Below are positions 10,462-21,760 of a stretch of DNA of 64,000 bases, one piece after another. This stretch comes from Cephalopachus bancanus. Lineage: Eukaryota; Chordata; Mammalia; Primates; Tarsiidae. The position numbers were made by a program, and so were the translations under genes. The stretch's first letter is position 1; each line of letters starts with the position of its first letter. The notes beneath the pieces were generated by a model. That model saw only the letters and a list, made by a program, of their open reading frames with translations. It had not been told where the DNA came from and ran no database searches. The stretch spans positions 1,302,001 through 1,366,000 of the forward strand of contig JAPVLO010000146.1 in NCBI GenBank assembly GCA_027257055.1. Reading direction: 5' to 3'.

Positions 10462-10670
10462 GGGACAGTCAAAAGGGAAAAAGAAAAACTAGTGAGCAGG
10501 CAGTTTTGTCGGACTCTAACACCAGGTCTGAGAGACAAAAGAAAATGATGTACTTTGGTGGCCACTCTTTGGAAGAGGATTTGGAATGGTCTGAACCTCA
10601 GATTAAGGATTCTGGGGTAGATACGTGTAGTAGCACAACCCTTAACGAGGAGCATAGCCATAGTGATAAG
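10462..10670 (+). CDS. RIMS2: RIM2 alternative exon B (69 codons)
   Basis: A 209-nt exon with a very long pyrimidine tract before acceptor cctgtag and donor AAG|gtactg. It starts with two bases completing a Gly codon, then DSQKGKRKTSEQAVLSD, continuing through MMYFGGHSLEEDLEW and ending in EEHSHSDK at a codon boundary, which joins to HPVTWQPS at 12418. This is the form I know from full-length rodent RIM2. The segment is hydrophilic and probably disordered, with a basic KGKRKTS start (a basophilic kinase-type site) and an acidic EEDLEWSE patch. It shares entry and exit phases with exon A, so each can replace the other in frame. The donor gtactg is a weaker match than most in this gene, consistent with regulated use. 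Confidence 0.95.
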
Positions 10671-12417
10671 GTACTGAGATTGTGGAGCCTGCCTTTTAAC
10701 CTGCTCATTTGGTCTTCGTTTGCTCTCTGTCACTCATTAAAACAGAACATAATAAAAAGGACAGGGCATTTCAAGGGTCAATGTAGCATTTCTTAAGGTG
10801 CAGAAAAGAAAAACAAAACAAAACCAACCAACCAAACAAACCAAAAAACTTCTTACTTGCTTTGCTGTTTTTATTCTTTGATGGCATACCAAAAAATAAG
10901 TAAATGAAAATAAAACTTAGGAACAAAGGAATGTTTTGTCCATGGTTGCATGAGAGAACTTTATAATGTTATTATATACCACAAATAATAAACAATTTTT
11001 TTGGATTGGCTTATTTGATTGCTTGTATATATTTTCCTTGGGATGAAAATTAAATTATTAATAGTTTGAATCCCAGGCAAAAGGGAGATAATTGGGTCTG
11101 TTTGCAAAGAAAAAGTTGTTTTTCTTTTTTCCCTTTCACTGTCATTTTGCTCTTTTGTTTTATTGCCATAGCATTCTAATGTAGTATTAATTAGTATTAG
11201 AGCCATTGCCATCTGCTTTGATATTTATTATTTTTGCTTTTAGTGTAGTGGGACTTTTGAAATCTTTTTACCATATAGATGTGACTGAATAGAAGTTGTC
11301 TTTTTTCTGATAAATTTTGCATGAAGATATGCATGTTACTTTTAGATAATTGTGAAACTACTATGATTACACAAATCATTTACCTTGCTATTTAGCATAT
11401 CATTCATAATGGAATGGTGTCATTACTTATAAAGGCTTTGGTTTTGCCCTGAGAAAGAAATAAGCTATAATGTTTTCAAGGTTATTTAGCAATGAATATC
11501 ATCAAATTATCTAGTAAAGGTAATAAGATCAAAGACCTGAAAGAATCAGGAAAGAACCTCCAATAAGTGAGAAGTGTCATCTATTCTCCCTTTTAAATGA
11601 AACCTATTTCCCCCAAGCAGATTTAATTGAAAAGTTATTTGGTCTTGTGTATTTTTAAATTATTTTAACATAAAACCCTATTCAAAAAATCCTTCATCCT
11701 AAGTTCAAATTTCGTGTTTTTAATATGATTTGAACTGTTAATTATTTTTATTTTTTGGAGACAGAGGACTCTCTCCCTGTTACCTAGGATGGAGTGCAAT
11801 GGCATGATCATAGCTCACTGCAGCCTTGAACTCCTGGGCTCAAGTGATCCTTCCACTTTAACCTCCCAAGTAGCTAAGACGATAGGCATGTGCCATGACA
11901 CCCGCTTCACTCAAAACTCTTGGGCTCACACGATCCTCCTGGGGTTACAGGCATGAGCCACTGGTCCTAGTCTGATCTTTTAACTTTTACTGCAATACAT
12001 ACCTTCAAAACCTAAGTGTTTGAAGAAGAAATTTTCATTTTTAGATGAGTTCAACTGTATAGAATTTCAATCTATCTTTTCTGCCTGTGAATTTTTAGTT
12101 TTCAGCATGTACAAAATTAGAATTTGTATGTATTTTTTAAAATTCTCAGATTTTGTAGAACTATATAACTTCAGTATTGTGTCAGAGAAGTGTAAGAATT
12201 GTAAGTAATTGGATTTTGAAAAACCTTGAAATTTTAAAATTGAGGTTATAAACATAATATAGTAAGCTCCTATGATCAGTGTCTTGGAACAAAAACTGGC
12301 TTGTGTAATCATAAACTTTGGAATTCTGAAGTTTAGAGAGATTATAATTAGAGATCATTTTGTAAAATTATAAATAAAGGCATTAATTTTCTTTTGTTTG
12401 TTGATGCAATATGTCAG
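10671..12417 (+). other. RIMS2: Intron between exon B and first PDZ exon
   Basis: Intron of 1.75 kb. It holds an A/C-rich stretch at 10800-10850, a shortened AluJ at 11746-11972 and otherwise A+T-rich unassigned sequence. No further coding exon seen. Confidence 0.85.
11746..11972 (-). mobile_element. AluJ, internally deleted
   Basis: Minus-oriented Alu: 'ggagacagaggactctctcc', 'agctcactgcagccttgaac', 'cctgggctcaagtgatcc', and ending near 'ggcatgagccactgg'. Much of the right half as read is missing. The 'gcagccttgaactcctgggc' text marks it as the old J type. Confidence 0.8.
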
Positions 12418-12537
12418 CACCCTGTGACCTGGCAGCCATCTAAAGATGGAGATCGTTTAATTGGTCGCATTTTATTAAATAAGCGTCTAAAAGATGGAAG
12501 TGTACCTCGAGATTCAGGAGCAATGCTTGGCTTGAAG
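12418..12537 (+). CDS. RIMS2: RIM2 exon: start of PDZ domain (40 codons)
   Basis: A 120-nt, exactly in-phase exon (acceptor atatgtcag, donor AAG|gtatgt) encoding HPVTWQPSKDGDRLIGRILL, NKRLKDGSVPRDSGAMLGLK. The PDZ fold starts around GDRLIGRILLNK. LGLKV, continued in the next exon, corresponds to the first part of the carboxylate-binding loop and second strand. The RIM PDZ binds the C-termini of ELKS proteins and of Cav2 (N- and P/Q-type) calcium channels, holding channels at the active zone. The residues KRLKDGSVPRDSGAM separate it from RIM1, which reads differently here. It follows alternatively exon A or exon B. Confidence 0.97.
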
Positions 12538-13119
12538 GTATGTAATAAAATGTATGATATTCTGACTCTATACTCTTTTATAGATTTACCAGAAAAGCAA
12601 AAGATATAATGATTCTTTCTACCTATACCAATTTAGTGGGATATTTGTCTATTGTCAAGAATTTGCAAGTATCTGCACTCATTATTTACAACTTTTCATG
12701 TTGCCAGTGTTATGTAACAATTTGCCATTATTCCACAATAATACTTATGTATATAATTATGGAAAAACATTAAAGGTAATCTGATTATGATGAATTTGAA
12801 TCCTATATACAGTGCTCAAACCTATTTTACCCATATACTTTGTTCTTTAAGTTGATACTTATGTTTATATTAAAATTATAGTCTGGAAACTCAAAAATAA
12901 TTATGTTAGGAAATTAAATGTAAATATTGATTTATGTTTTACTATAAAATGCCAGAAAACTATTTGGTAAATATACACATAGAGCTCTGTTTGGTTTTTG
13001 TGCATCTAGTATGACCAATTAAAAACTGAAATGAAAAAAGTAAATGTCTTAGAGTTAAACCATTGCTACAGAAGTTGTCCTGTAGAATGTAGCAAGTAAG
13101 AATTATTAGGAAGCTTTGG

Positions 13120-13290
13120 GTGTATGTGGAACTGGGCTACTAACATTTATTGGTTGGCAACCATGTGTCTTACTCTCATCTGAGCATTTTACATCTGTTG
13201 TCTTATTTAACACGTCAAATAAATGAGAAATAGGGTTAGAGAGGTGCTGTAACTTGCCCATGGTCACAACGATTTGGTGATAATGGTGGG
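13120..13290 (+). repeat. Ancient interspersed fragment (MIR/L3-like)
   Basis: 'atctgagcattttacatctg', then 'tcttatttaacacgtcaa', then 'gagaggtgctgtaacttgcc' is the mammal-wide pattern usually ending in 'aagtgacttgcccaaggtcac'. I cannot fix the family by eye. Confidence 0.5.
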
Positions 13291-13329
13291 ATTCACTTAT
13301 GTATGTATTTATTTAGTTAACTAATTATA

Positions 13330-13945
13330 TATTTAGAGGGCTCAGGTTCAGGTTTCTTACATGCTGTATTGCATAGTGGTAAAGTTTGGGCTTTCAGTGT
13401 ACTCATCACCCAAACAATGAACATTGTACCCAATAGGTAATTTTTTGAGTCTCACTCCTACCCAGACTCCCAGCTTTCATAGTCTCCAATATCTTTTATT
13501 CCATTCTGTATGTCTATGTGTACCCATTGTTTAGCCCTCACTTATAAGTGAGAACATGCAGGGTTTGGTTTTCTGTTTCTGAGTTATTTTACTTACAATA
13601 ATGACCTCCAGTTCTATCCATGTTGCTGCAAGACAGGATTTCATTCTGTTTTTTATAACTGAGTAGTATTCCATGGTGTGTATACATACACATTTTCTTT
13701 ATCCAGTTGTCCACTGATGTACACTTAAAGTGACTCCATATCTTTGCTATTGTGAATAGTGCTGTGATAAACATACTAGTGCAGGTGTCTTTTTAATATA
13801 ATAATTTGTTTTTCTTTGGGTAGATAACCAGAAGTGGAATTGATGTGTCGAATGGTAGTTCTATTTTTAGTTCTTTAAGAACTCTCCATGCTGTTTTTCA
13901 TAGAGTTTGTTCTAATTTACAATCCCAGATGGTGGGATTTAAATC
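13330..13945 (-). mobile_element. L1 3'-end fragment, antisense to RIMS2
   Basis: Contains 'cacttataagtgagaacatg', 'gagtagtattccatggtgtg', 'ctattgtgaatagtgctgtg' and 'tagataaccagaagtgg', the reverse complement of the ORF2 C-terminus and 3' part of primate L1. Truncated and broken. Confidence 0.85.
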
Positions 13946-14062
13946 CAGATTTGTCCATTGCAGTTGTACGTACTTGTAGTCCCAGTTACTTAGAAGGCTG
14001 AGGGGGGAGGATTGCTTGAGCCCAGGAGTTCAAGTCCAGTCTGGGCAACATAGTGAGATCTG
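13946..14062 (+). mobile_element. Alu right-arm fragment
   Basis: 'cttgtagtcccagttactta', then 'gaggattgcttgagcccagg', then 'gtctgggcaacatagtgaga' is a single diverged Alu arm placed directly next to the L1 fragment. Confidence 0.7.
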
Positions 14063-14285
14063 TCCAGTATATTGTTAAGTAGAATTAGGGAGTCTTGGCT
14101 TGAATTCCAATTATAGCAGTTACTAGCTACTTGACGAGCAAATACATTTCTCTTAGCATCAAATTTTGTATGTGTTCAATGAAGATAACTGAATTGTTAT
14201 AATGTGATTAAATAAATCAATATACAAACATTTAGTATAGTGCCTGGCATGCAATAATATTTCATAATAATTAGAGTCAGTATAA
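14063..14285 (+). mobile_element. MIR SINE
   Basis: 'ggagtcttggcttgaattcc', then 'agcagttactagctacttga', then 'agtatagtgcctggcatgca' follow the MIR consensus order in plus orientation. Confidence 0.65.
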
Positions 14286-15265
14286 TATGATTAAAGTTTG
14301 TTAAACTAAGAAAGTTTAAAAATATTTACATAAGGATATAAACTCATAAGAGGAATACATTAATTTTTGAAATCAAACGTAGGACTAAGTAGTTAAATTA
14401 ACTGAATTGTGGCTGAGTGTGATTCACTGTAATAATGGTTTAAATGCATAGAATAAGATAATTCTGTGACTTTGACTTCAGATACCTTTCGCTTGGTTTA
14501 GGAGGAAAAAACAGTTCATTTTTGTTGATGAAATTAGTAGCTAGTGTTTGCTTCTCTTGCTATAAAGTTGAGATGTTTATTGAGTGGCAGTTTGTCATAG
14601 TCAAAGCATTAATTTTGTAAGAGGTCCACATCTTACAGATTATACACGACTCCACAGCATTATTCCTAACATCTTTTTTCTTTTTTCTTAAATATATATC
14701 TGAATAGAAACATACATATAAAATAATTGAGATGCAGATGGTCTAAAGTTTATATTACTTCTGATAAGATTAAGTACATTTTTATAATTTTCTCAAGAAA
14801 GATCCATAAGCATTATGTACATTATCAATGTGCCTAAAAGATTGCTAACAGAAATTTGGTGGTTTACCATAATTATATTAAAAGAAGAAAGTATTTTTAT
14901 TATAATATTTTAAATCTATCACTAAAAAGGATGTTTATATAATTATGCAGTACTATAAAATATATTTTTGGAAATAATATTAATAGGGGAAGAAATTACA
15001 AACTGTCAAGTTGTTCCTAAGATATGCAACATTTTCAACAAGTCATGGATTAAATTGCAAAACATTTGGAATATGTAAATAAGAGTTAGCTCTTAGGACA
15101 CATACTTAGTTTCTAATAGCAACAGTAAATTATTTAAGAAATGATCTTAAGTACATTAAATTACTGTTTTAGGTGCTACAAATTGTTCTAGATATTTTTT
15201 ACTTGATCTTTAACTATGTTCCTTTTAATAATATGCCTGTTTTAATACTTTCCTCTTTTAAACAG

Positions 15266-15365
15266 GTTGTAGGAGGAAAGATGACTGAATCAGGTCGGCT
15301 CTGTGCATTTATTACTAAGGTAAAAAAAGGAAGTTTAGCTGACACCGTAGGACATCTTAGACCAG
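15266..15365 (+). CDS. RIMS2: RIM2 exon: PDZ core (33 codons + 1 nt)
   Basis: A 100-nt exon (acceptor ttaaacag, donor CCAG|gtagag) encoding VVGGKMTESGRLCAFITKVK, KGSLADTVGHLRP and the first base of Gly. It carries the PDZ strands around GGKMTESGRLCAFITKV and the helix-preceding GSLADTVGHLRPGD turn, a classic PDZ motif completed by the next exon. It joins in frame to 12537 (LGLK|VVGG) and to 16451 (P-G-D). An open extension on the 5' side is intron readthrough and not coding. Confidence 0.97.
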
Positions 15366-16450
15366 GTAGAGTCTTGCCTTTGATTATTTACTCTTAAATT
15401 GTTACATTTAAGTAGTTACAAAAGAGTTATCCTCATTTAGAAGTTATTTGACGAGTAACAAAGAGGTCATTTAACTTAGATATAAATCTTTATTCATTAA
15501 TGGAAAGTTATAACTATTGGCCGGGTGCAATGACTTACGCCTGTAATCCCAGCACTTTGGGAGGACTGCTTGAGCCCAGGAGTTTGAGACCAGCCAAGAC
15601 AACATAGTGAGACTTTGTCTCTGCTAAAAATAAAAAAATAATGAGCTGGGCATGGTGATGATTGCCTGTATCAGCAGTGAGCTGCAGTGAGCCATGATCA
15701 TACCAATGCGCTTCAGCCTAGGTGGCAGGGTAAGAGCCCAACTCCGAGGAAAACAAAGAAGAAAGTTATAATGATTATTTCTTGAGTTATAGTAGATAAA
15801 TAATTTTTATATTTACTGATCTTTTTTTTTAACTGATGGATATTCTAATCTGTATCTAATATTAACCTTCCTTATTTTCCATAATCCTTATTTTTTTTCT
15901 AAAAACATTCCGACATAGTTTAGAAAACAAACTTTATGGATAAATGCATGATTCTTAATACATGTCACCCCTTATCTCTTTGGTAATGGATACTATTGGA
16001 GAGATCCTTGAGTGCCATGGAAAAGATTCATCAGGATACTAAATACTAAGCTTTTCACAAGAGAGTTTAGACAGCAGAAACTCTTGAAAGAAAAGTAGGT
16101 GCTCAGTTGCATATATATTGAGAAACCTAATGTACAAAGTCATAAAATCTTTAAAGTGGCTACTGATTTTAATAGTTGTCTAGAATTAGAATTTCTATTT
16201 AAAAAAATTACATTGAGACAACTTTTGTGTAATTTTATTTCCTTCTGACCATCGTACTTTTCTGTGAGATATACTAATCATCCTGGTCATCAAATTTTGT
16301 GTATCTGGAGCTATTCTTTTCATGTTTCTTATTCCATAATGGTCATTTTATTCTGTGGAATTTATTGAAACTTAAGATTGTTTTATTTTAAGTACGTTTT
16401 ATGGGATTAGGTTTTCTTTCTAATATTGTTATTACTGACGCACACTGTAG
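15366..16450 (+). other. RIMS2: Intron within the PDZ-coding region
   Basis: 1.1-kb intron with one AluJ (15519-15760). The remaining 15780-16450 shows no recognisable feature apart from the pyrimidine-containing acceptor tract. Confidence 0.85.
15519..15760 (+). mobile_element. AluJ with target-site duplication
   Basis: 'ggccgggtgcaatgacttac', 'cctgtaatcccagcactttg', 'agtgagctgcagtgagccat'. It is flanked by 16-bp duplications, 'gaaagttataactatt' (15503-15518) and 'gaaagttataatgatt' (15761-15776), with two mismatches. Internally shortened and well diverged. Confidence 0.88.
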
Positions 16451-16574
16451 GTGATGAAGTGTTAGAATGGAATGGAAGGCTATTGCAAGGAGCCACATTT
16501 GAGGAAGTATACAACATCATTCTAGACTCCAAACCTGAACCACAAGTAGAGCTTGTTGTCTCGAGGCCTATTGG
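16451..16574 (+). CDS. RIMS2: RIM2 exon: end of PDZ domain
   Basis: A 124-nt exon (acceptor cacactgtag, donor TTGG|gtaagt) that completes Gly and encodes DEVLEWNGRLLQGATFEEVY, NIILDSKPEPQVELVVSRPI and two bases of Gly. DEVLEWNG and the helix GATFEEVYNII form the second half of the PDZ groove, where the ligand C-terminus packs against the helix. VELVVSRP is the last strand. The Asp in NIILDSK (codon at 16525-16527) is Glu in the other mammalian RIM2 sequences I remember, a conservative change. Both splice sites are strong. Confidence 0.97.
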
Positions 16575-18217
16575 GTAAGTTGGTTTCAGTTCTTTGCATA
16601 TGTGTACAGATGACTACTATTGAACAATTTGTAATATGAAATCCAAACATGTCTGGTTGCTTTATGAAAAATAAATTATTTTGTAGACAGCACCTTCTTC
16701 TACTTCTTTGTCAAAAACACTTCACCAAAAATCATGACAGCTCTTTATCTGATCATGATAGAATATACATTTACGAAATAAGAAATATTTAGGTGTTTAG
16801 TCAGTTTTATTATTATAACACCTTAGTAGATGGCTTATAGGCATGAGTAGATAAGCTTCATAAGCTATATTTCTCAAGGTAAGAATGACAATCAACTGTA
16901 GTCTAAAAATTTTACATACATTTTTCAAAATGGAGATTTTAACAAAGGAAAGAAGAAATATAATTTCTAGATAGAGGGAAGAGTTTTAGGAAAAACAGAA
17001 CATCTTTAAAGAAAGGTGGATAAACAGACCAAAAATAGGTAAACACTAAAGTACTCTTTGGTTTTGCAATTTATACCTATAATTCATAATATTTGTGCAT
17101 TTAATATAATGCTTATGGATTAAATTGACAGTTTCCAAAAGTTGGAAAAATATAATCTTTTCACCTAAATTATATTACTAATTAAATATTATGACAGTAA
17201 TTTCTTTGTAAGAAACTTATAGTCTATGTCAGTGTAAAAGATAGACTTATTTCCAAGTAAAAGCATCAGAAAAATATATAAACTAACAGTGAATTATTAA
17301 GTGCAGATTTCTAGGGTGAAGCCTACAGAAATTCTTTTTTATTAAAAATAACATCTGATTTTCATTTAGGAAACTCCTGGGTTGTATTGTTTTTACCTCT
17401 TTTTAAAAATACTAGAGAAAATTACCTAGGTTGGTAGCTTAGTTGTATTGAAATCTTTCTTCCAAAGTTTTGAATCTGGCACGTGAACTTCTATTCACTT
17501 TTTGCTTTATTATTTAATAGTTTTGAAATATAGTAAAACTGCAGTGTATCAACGTAGACCATTAATCAAACATACTGTTTTATATTAAAGGATCTTCATC
17601 ATATTTTTTAACATTTTAAAAAATTTATAGTCTTTTATGTAATTTTCTGAATGACCTTAGTCATTATTATTTACCCCTCATGTCAAATCTCAAATTAAAA
17701 TGTACATTTATTTTTGTGGTAAGTTCAGTTGCAAGGTAATTCAGTGAGTTCAAATAAAAAATATGTTTGCCTTTTTCTCAATGATGTTATATTTTAAGTT
17801 TCGATCACAATCTTAATATTTTAATTTTGCTTGCAGTTCAGTGTTATTGATTTAGAACAGCAAGTAAAAACAAAGAGTAGAATAGAATTAAAATGTATCA
17901 TAAAACTTATCTTGTTGAATATAAAATTTTTATAATGGATATTTGTATAATAAAGCACATAAAAATTGTCTTTGTTATTATAAGTCTGCTACAAATGTTT
18001 ATGAATTTTAATTCCTTTTAAATAGTTGGAGTTAACCCAAAATACTTTTATTATTAATAAGTACTAAGGCTTATTGGCTTCTTATTTACCTAATGGTACC
18101 ACAATACACAGTTTTCTTCATTTAAAGTGTCCCATTATACTATAGGTTGATGACAATAAAACTTTCAGTTGTATTGTTGAAGCAGTTTCTTACTGTCTTT
18201 TTTTAAAATCATTTCAG
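16575..18217 (+). other. RIMS2: Intron after the PDZ domain
   Basis: 1.6-kb, strongly A+T-rich intron. I see no repeat family, RNA or coding sequence in it. Confidence 0.8.
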
Positions 18218-18264
18218 AGATATACCTAGAATACCTGATAGCACACATGCACAACTGGAATCCA
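18218..18264 (+). CDS. RIMS2: RIM2 exon: short PDZ-C2A linker
   Basis: A 47-nt exon (acceptor atttcag, donor TCCA|gtaagt). It completes Gly, encodes DIPRIPDSTHAQLES and gives one base of the next Ser. This is Pro-rich linker following the PDZ domain. It is a small exon with phase 2 entry and phase 1 exit, so it cannot be skipped without a frameshift. Confidence 0.95.
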
Positions 18265-18481
18265 GTAAGTTTCATTTATTCTAGAAGAAAATGCTATCAA
18301 TAATGTCATGAATATGAGTTTAAATGAAGTATTTTGTCTATTAATGAGAAGTAAGAAGTATGACAACCTGGTTATCAAGTATATAATCATATCAAGTGGA
18401 AACTTTACTATATTTCATGTCACTGTAGGAGAAAGCACAACATTATATAATATCACAAGGTTTTGTGTGTTTGTGTGTTTG

Positions 18482-18781
18482 TTTTAAGAGTCAGGGTGTT
18501 ACTCTGTTGCCTAGGCTGGAATGCAGTAGTGCTATGAGAGCTCACTGCAACCTCAAACTCCTAGGCTCAAGAAATTCTCCTGCCTGAGACTCTTAAGTAC
18601 CTAGGACTGCAGGCACATGCTACCATGCCTGGCTAGTTTTTAAAAATTTATTTGTTTTTAATTAAATGATGTGGTCTTGTTATGTTGCCCAGGCTATTCT
18701 TGAACTCCTGACCTCAAGCAATCCTCCTGCCTTGGCCTTCCAAAGTGCTGGGATTATGGGCATGAGTCACAGTGTCTGGCC
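18482..18781 (-). mobile_element. AluJ, full dimer
   Basis: Minus-oriented: 'gagtcagggtgttactctgt', 'gctcactgcaacctcaaact', 'caatcctcctgccttggcc', 'gggcatgagtcacagtgtct'. Both arms present; old J-type text; about 300 bp. Confidence 0.88.
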
Positions 18782-19249
18782 TAACATTCTTCTTTTTACC
18801 ACACATGGTCCTTACTGTGGAATTTTAGATAGTGCTATTACAACATCCTAAAATAAACGGTACATACTTGAAGTGCACAATTAGGTATGTTTTGACATGC
18901 ATATATACCTATGAAACCATCATCACAATTAAAAATCATGAATATATTCATTATTCCCAAAAGTTTCACCCCCTCAAATTCCTCCATTTTAAAATTTACA
19001 ACTTTATGACCTCATCCTTAGTAAGTGTGGGAAATAATTGTAACAAACTAATGAATGATTGTATTTATTCTAAATTATATTTTTGGGAAGTAGGACAGCA
19101 GTTCTTATTTAACATCAAAGCAGTAATGGAGTAGTAGACATATAAGTTTAAATAATGTCAACTACATGAATACTTTTTATTAATTGTCTTTAGGTGCTAT
19201 TTCAAGTATTAAACAAATGAAATTTTTCCAATGAACTAAACTTCTGGGT

Positions 19250-19830
19250 TGATTGAGAGTAGCGTAAGGGATACTGGGAGAGAGAAGGAGGGCTGGCGTT
19301 TGAAATATATTGATCAGGATAGACCACATGTAGAAAAAGGATTAGAGCTAAACTTTGAAAGAGTGGCTATGTGGGGGAAAATATTCCCAGGTACAGGAAC
19401 AGCAGGTGCAGTTAGCTGTGAAGCAGGGGAGCCTAAGGTGCATTTGAGGAAACAAGGTGGCTGGTGTGACTGAATGGAGTGAACAAGGGGGAGAATAGTA
19501 GGAATGAGGCTGGAGAAACAATGGGTTATCAAATTGCATTGGCTATATAAGCACTGTACAGACTTTAGCTTTTCCTTTAAGGACAATTGGGAGCTATAGA
19601 AGGTGGTTTTGAGGAGATAATTAGTTTTGAAATCTGGCTACTATGCTGAAAATAGATTACATGAAATCAAGGATAAAAACAAAGAGCAGTGAGAGAACTT
19701 TTCTAATAATATAGTTGCAAGTTGATGGTAATTCAAACTATGGTGGTAGCAATGAAGGTGATGAGAAGTGGTCAGATTCTCTATATACTGTAAAAATTGA
19801 GCATGTACTATTAAAATAGATGTTTTTACT
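19250..19830 (-). mobile_element. L2 LINE fragment (minus orientation)
   Basis: 'aatattcccaggtacaggaa', 'ggtggctggtgtgactgaat' and 'gatgagaagtggtcagattc' belong to the reverse complement of L2. Same family and orientation as the L2 at the start of the window. Open frames across it on both strands are by chance. Confidence 0.55.
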
Positions 19831-21079
19831 TTTATATTTACAGCTATAAGTATACATTTCATTGAAATCTTCACCAGAGAAATGAAGTCTCTTTGGAATG
19901 CTATAGCTTTATACTTTAAAATGTGGTCACATGACCTATTTGATTTAATATCTTTTTTGGTATCTTTTATCCAAAATACTGTCATGAGCACATAAGGCTG
20001 TAACAAAAAAAATACAATTGTAAAATGATATCGTCATTATCTTCATTGCTCCCATTTTATTTAGTACTTATATTATCACACTTAATTCTTACAACAATCA
20101 TATGGGGTAGGTAAAATTTTTATTCATCTTTATTACATCAGATATTGTGTAGACAGTAAAGGACCTTTTCTTATTTTAGCTTTGAAAATAGCCCCTAGTC
20201 TATAATTGCAAGATTGTTCCTGTGAAGACAGGTGTCTTTTCTCAAATAACATCCAATCTTTTATTCTTTAAATGTTGATCTTTTTCCAAGGCTTAGTTCT
20301 AAACTTTCTGTTCCTGGTTTCTCAATACATTTTCTTTCTTCTTATGGCTGTCATTGCCAGCTATATGATTCCTAAATTTACATGAGCAAAAAGATCTATC
20401 ATTGTCCCTTCATCCCTGGATGCCCAAAGAATATGTTCTATTAAGTGTCCAAAGAATACGTTATATTAAGTACTTCCTGCTTACTATATTAAGCTTTATA
20501 GTAAGAAAACATCTTATTTCTTTAAAAAAGATCATTCTTTCTACTTGCTAAATTATGTAAAAGTTATCACCATTACTTCTGGACCCAAGGCTTGCAGGTT
20601 CTCTGCATTTGACTCTGTACTCTCCCTGGGGTGGGTTTTGTCCACGTATATCTCCAATTAGGCACCCAATTCTAATTTCCAGCACTAGTCTCTACTCTGA
20701 CATTTGGTTCTGTCTGCATTTTCAGCTACCTGCTTTACATCTTCCCTTGGATGTGTAGAGGTATTCTAGGGTCATTTCTTATCAATTCATTCCCTTTAAC
20801 ACAGAACTTCCATAGTGTTCTAAATCCCAGTGAATATCAGCATCATTCTGTCTGGAGAACACAGCAGATATATAGGGAAATTTTTGACCCTATATCTGGT
20901 GTCTAGGCTTGAAATCTTCATGTTTTCTCCTCTCTGTCCTTTATCTCTCACATCTATTTAGTTTCTAAGTCCTCATTTCTTAATTCATGATGTCACATGA
21001 ATTCCTTCTTTCCAGTCTATTCTCACAGCCATTACCATTATTATCTCCTTTAATTCTACTTGCTCTTTTTTTCTATATT

Positions 21080-21410
21080 TTAAATTGTGGGTACAATTCA
21101 GGGCTAGGTATACAAATATTCACTCTGCAGGTACCCTTATCAATGAGGTGTGGCCCCCCCTTCCCCAGGCAGATATCGACTACTGTCAATCCCACATCCC
21201 TACCCCCCCCACCCTGCTCCCCGCAGTTTCCCGCCACTTTCAATCCTTTTTTTATAGTAATAAGGTAGTTGTTCAAGGTCCACATATGAGTAAGAACATG
21301 TGATACTCAGCTCTTTGTTTCTGTGAGAGATCACTCAGTATTATAAGCTCTAATTCCATCCAGGTTGCTGCAAAGTTCATGATTTTGTTCTTCTTTATGG
21401 CTGCTCTACT
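21080..21410 (-). mobile_element. L1 3'-end scrap
   Basis: 'gtccacatatgagtaagaac', 'gttgctgcaaagttcatgat' and 'tgttcttctttatggctg' are the reverse complement of L1 3' sequence. Confidence 0.65.
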
Positions 21411-21465
21411 TGCTCTTAACTGTTTTTCATCTCTCTCCCTTTCAATCCACAATTTATTTATTTAA

Positions 21466-21760
21466 TTTATTTTTTGAGTCAGGGTCTCACTCTGTTGCCC
21501 AGGCTGGAGTGTAGTGGTATGATCATGGCTGTTCACTGTATCCTTGAACGCGTGAGCTCAAGCGATTCTCCTGCCTTAGTCTCCCAAGTAGCTGGGACTA
21601 CAGACTTGCACCATCTTACCCTGCTAATTTTTTTAACTTTTTGTAGAAATGAGGTTTTGTTATGTTGCCTAGACTGGTCTGGAACTCCTAGGCTCAAGCA
21701 ATTCTCTCACCTCAGCCTCTCAAGTGCTGGGATTTTAAGTATGAGTCATCACGCCCAGAC
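21466..21760 (-). mobile_element. AluJ, full dimer
   Basis: 'gagtcagggtctcactctgt', 'gcccaggctggagtgtagtg', 'agtagctgggactacagact', 'gagtcatcacgcccaga'. J-type text, both arms, minus orientation. Confidence 0.88.

Larger units (their letters stand above)
12538..15265 (+). other. RIMS2: Intron within the PDZ-coding region
   Basis: 2.7-kb intron. It contains a MIR-like or other ancient fragment, an L1 3' fragment, an Alu arm and a MIR between 13120 and 14285. The remainder, 12540-13110 and 14290-15265, is A+T rich with nothing recognisable. Confidence 0.85.

Noticed and set aside
10277..10492. A single 71-codon open frame running through exon A, the intron and into exon B
   Set aside because: The frame merely stays open through the T-rich intron. 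Exon A ends at 10339 at a clear donor, and exon B is read in another frame.
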